Positions 5,426 to 6,893 of a stretch of DNA of 6,893 nucleotides are shown here, in pieces. The translations under genes were made by a program, and so were the position numbers. Under the pieces are notes generated by a model. The model worked only from the letters and a program-made list of their open reading frames with translations, was not told the origin of the DNA and did not search any database. The first letter of the stretch is position 1, and each line of letters starts with the position of its first letter. This DNA comes from Spirochaetaceae bacterium (lineage in GTDB: Bacteria > Spirochaetota > Spirochaetia > B11-G9). The stretch is taken from the NCBI GenBank assembly GCA_030633365.1, contig DAOVSY010000160.1, positions 1 through 6,893 of the forward strand, read 5' to 3'.

Positions 5426-6370
5426 CTATTTATCCTCTCTTCTATAAGGCTTAAGTAATCCAGCAGGGACTGTTGCCTTTCGGGATACACTTATAAGGGC
5501 AAGTATTGTTATTAAGTAAGGTATCATTAGGAAAATGTGGAATGGCAGATCTACACCAAGAGTCTGCATCCGAAGCTGAAAGGCATCAAGAAAACCAAAC
5601 ATCAATGCACCAACAGCACCCATTACAGGATTCCAGTTACCAAAGATTGTCATAGCAATTGCTATCCAGCCCCTGCCGCCGATTACATCGATAAGAAACA
5701 TATTCTGATGGGCAAGAGTAAGAAAAGCTCCTGCTACACCAAAAAAGGCACCACCAGCTGCAAGACAAAGTGTCCTTGTAAGATTTACATTAACACCGAC
5801 AGTATCTGCTGCAAATGGATTCTGACCAATAGTTCGAACTCTCAATCCAGCTCTTGTTTTAAAGAGAAATATAGAAACAAGGGGAATTAAGGCCCAGGTT
5901 ATATATGTAAGACTATACTGGGTAAAAAAACTTCCTCCCAGTATTGGTATTCTGGAGAGGAGAGGTATTGCTACTGGGGTAAATGGTGTAATTACCGGAG
6001 GAACAATAGGGGATCCAACAACTAGTCTGTAAACAAACATTGCAAGACCGCTGGCGAATATGGTTATACCTAATCCGGAAACATGCTGACTTAAGCCCAT
6101 ATAAACAGCAAGAACAGCCATTAATAGAGAAAGAGCAATTCCACCAAGAGCAGCAACAAAAACACCTAGCCAGAGATTACCTGTGGCAAGGGTTGTAAGA
6201 AAACCCAGGGCTGCACCAAAAACCATTGTACCTTCAATACCTAAATTTAAAACACCGGACCTTTCGGTAATTATCTCTCCAAGAGTAGCAAGGATAATAG
6301 GAGTCGACATACGCAGGGTTGCTGCAATAAGGCCTGTAATAAACGTTACAGTAAATATTTCACTCATCAT
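5426..6370 (-). CDS. ABC transporter permease, BMP/nucleoside-simple sugar type (YufQ/NupC-like)
   Basis: A 314-residue polytopic membrane protein of the BPD_transp_2 family (PF02653, COG1079-type), with about eight to ten hydrophobic segments. Signature stretches are ITERSGVLNLGIEG at 34-47, the ATPase-contacting loop GQNPFAADTVGVNV at 182-195 and GGRGWIAIAM at 231-240, with a short basic C-terminus KPYRREDK. It forms half of the membrane channel of an importer fed by a BMP-type lipoprotein; such systems take up nucleosides, and some annotations say simple sugars. I chose the ATG at 6370-6368: it forms an ATGA overlap with the TGA of the upstream permease, and AAGGTGG lies 8 nt before it. 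A GTG four codons upstream (6382) is also in frame but lies inside that ribosome site. The usual order in this family is binding protein, ATPase, first permease, second permease, so the first two should lie beyond the right edge. Confidence 0.93.
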   Translation of the reverse strand: MMSEIFTVTFITGLIAATLRMSTPIILATLGEIITERSGVLNLGIEGTMVFGAALGFLTTLATGNLWLGVFVAALGGIALSLLMAVLAVYMGLSQHVSGLGITIFASGLAMFVYRLVVGSPIVPPVITPFTPVAIPLLSRIPILGGSFFTQYSLTYITWALIPLVSIFLFKTRAGLRVRTIGQNPFAADTVGVNVNLTRTLCLAAGGAFFGVAGAFLTLAHQNMFLIDVIGGRGWIAIAMTIFGNWNPVMGAVGALMFGFLDAFQLRMQTLGVDLPFHIFLMIPYLITILALISVSRKATVPAGLLKPYRREDK

Positions 6371-6893
6371 GATTTTGTCCACCTTATTTTATATTCTGTT
6401 AAAAGTATAAAAATGAGCATAGTCATTAGGGCAACTCCCTCAATTATCCCTACAATGTAAATAGGGATTCCTGCTACCCGGCTCATTGTTTGAGCGCCTA
6501 CACTTATAACACTGAAAAAGAAAGCAGCCAGAGCTACACCAACAGGATGAAGATTACCAAGCATGGCTATTACAATACCAGTGTAGCCATAACCTGGAGA
6601 AACATCCATCATTAAATGGTGATGAATTGCCGCTACCTCTCCTACGCCCGCCAGTCCTGCAAGACCACCGGAGATTATTGCAGTTTTTAAAATAACCATA
6701 TTAGTATTTATTCCACCGAATTTAGCTGCATTCAGGTTAATTCCAACACCTCTGGACTGATACCCAAAAACGGTTTTAGTATTTACAAACCAGATAACCA
6801 GAACAGCAACAAAGGAAATTATAATTCCCAAATGAAATCTGGACCGGGCAATTAGCATGGGATAAAATGCTGCATCCATTATACTTGCAGATC
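6367..6893 (-). CDS. ABC transporter permease, BMP/nucleoside type (YufP/NupB-like), C-terminal half
   Basis: The frame is open from the right edge; the TGA stop is the complement of 6367-6369. About 174 codons are visible against roughly 350 for the family, so the N-terminal half is outside the window. The ATG at 6879 is not the real start: in-frame codons continue upstream (S-A-S-I) and the family has several membrane helices before this point. Visible landmarks are the conserved loop GVGINLNAAKFGGIN (about 6706-6750), SPGYGYTGIVIAMLG (about 6556-6600) and GIPIYIVGIIEG, all typical of COG4603 permeases. The protein pairs with the downstream permease in the inner membrane. Its stop overlaps the next start by 4 nt, so the two are made in a coupled way. 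Specificity (nucleosides or related compounds) cannot be decided without the binding protein. Confidence 0.92.
   Translation of the reverse strand, partial: SASIMDAAFYPMLIARSRFHLGIIISFVAVLVIWFVNTKTVFGYQSRGVGINLNAAKFGGINTNMVILKTAIISGGLAGLAGVGEVAAIHHHLMMDVSPGYGYTGIVIAMLGNLHPVGVALAAFFFSVISVGAQTMSRVAGIPIYIVGIIEGVALMTMLIFILLTEYKIRWTKS
6379..6385 (-). promoter_or_regulatory. Ribosome binding site deciding the YufQ-like start
   Basis: Read on the minus strand this is AAGGTGG, close to the AAGGAGG consensus, 8 nt before the ATG at 6370. It lies inside the last codons of the upstream permease and supports the 6370 start over the GTG at 6382, which falls within it. Confidence 0.75.

Noticed and set aside
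5537..5890. Plus-strand open frame of 117 codons
   Set aside because: It lies opposite the well-supported YufQ-like permease gene, and its Lys/Cys/Ser-rich translation resembles no protein. It is a shadow of the real gene.
6371..6382. GTG start at 6382 for the YufQ-like permease
   Set aside because: The GTG lies inside the AAGGTGG ribosome site. The ATG at 6370 has ideal spacing and forms an ATGA overlap with the upstream stop.
6183..6410. Plus-strand open frame of 75 codons across the permease overlap
   Set aside because: It is antisense to two recognised permease genes and has no ribosome site or recognisable features.

Overview
The window is AT-rich, with short intergenic gaps. It looks like a low-GC anaerobic bacterium, for example a Clostridia/Halanaerobiales-type Firmicute or a low-GC spirochaete. 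That placement rests only on base composition and gene families (HI0933-type flavoprotein, half-size permeases, PilZ protein with a pseudo-receiver, BMP-type nucleoside/sugar ABC permeases). There is no rRNA or other marker gene to settle it. I see no tRNA, rRNA, CRISPR array, transposase or phage gene.

Layout from left to right: (1) 1-1140, minus strand, an HI0933/BaiN-family FAD flavoprotein that runs off the left edge and lacks only its last few dozen residues. (2) 1141-1258, a very AT-rich divergent promoter region with an inverted pair of about 16-bp boxes placed almost symmetrically in front of both start codons. (3) 1259-2334, plus strand, two small integral membrane proteins translated from a one-base stop/start overlap. 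They look like the two halves of an ArsP/DUF318-type permease. (4) 2335-2493, a spacer with a perfect 12-bp hairpin whose 3' side continues as a 9-bp tandem repeat. (5) 2494-3246, plus strand, a c-di-GMP-binding PilZ protein with a degenerate receiver-like N-terminus. (6) 3384-5339, plus strand, a soluble PAS-PAS-HisKA-HATPase-REC hybrid histidine kinase. (7) 5340-5425, a short convergent spacer with a terminator-like hairpin and a separate palindrome. (8) 5426-6893, minus strand, two overlapping permease genes of a BMP/NupBC-type ABC importer, the upstream one cut by the right edge.

The window therefore holds parts of at least four transcription units. The flavoprotein and permease pair diverge from one control region. 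The PilZ protein and the hybrid kinase are codirectional neighbours, each with its own possible promoter, and may form a signalling pair linking an intracellular PAS-sensed cue to c-di-GMP-dependent output; that link is inference. The ABC permease genes converge on the kinase and share an intergenic terminator with it. The hairpin there pairs fully only in the ABC (minus-strand) transcript, because its mismatches become G-U wobbles on that strand.

I found no clear new multi-gene system. The points most worth a second look are the split permease, the symmetric operator-like boxes, the pseudo-receiver/PilZ-kinase pair, and the RNA structures in the spacers.
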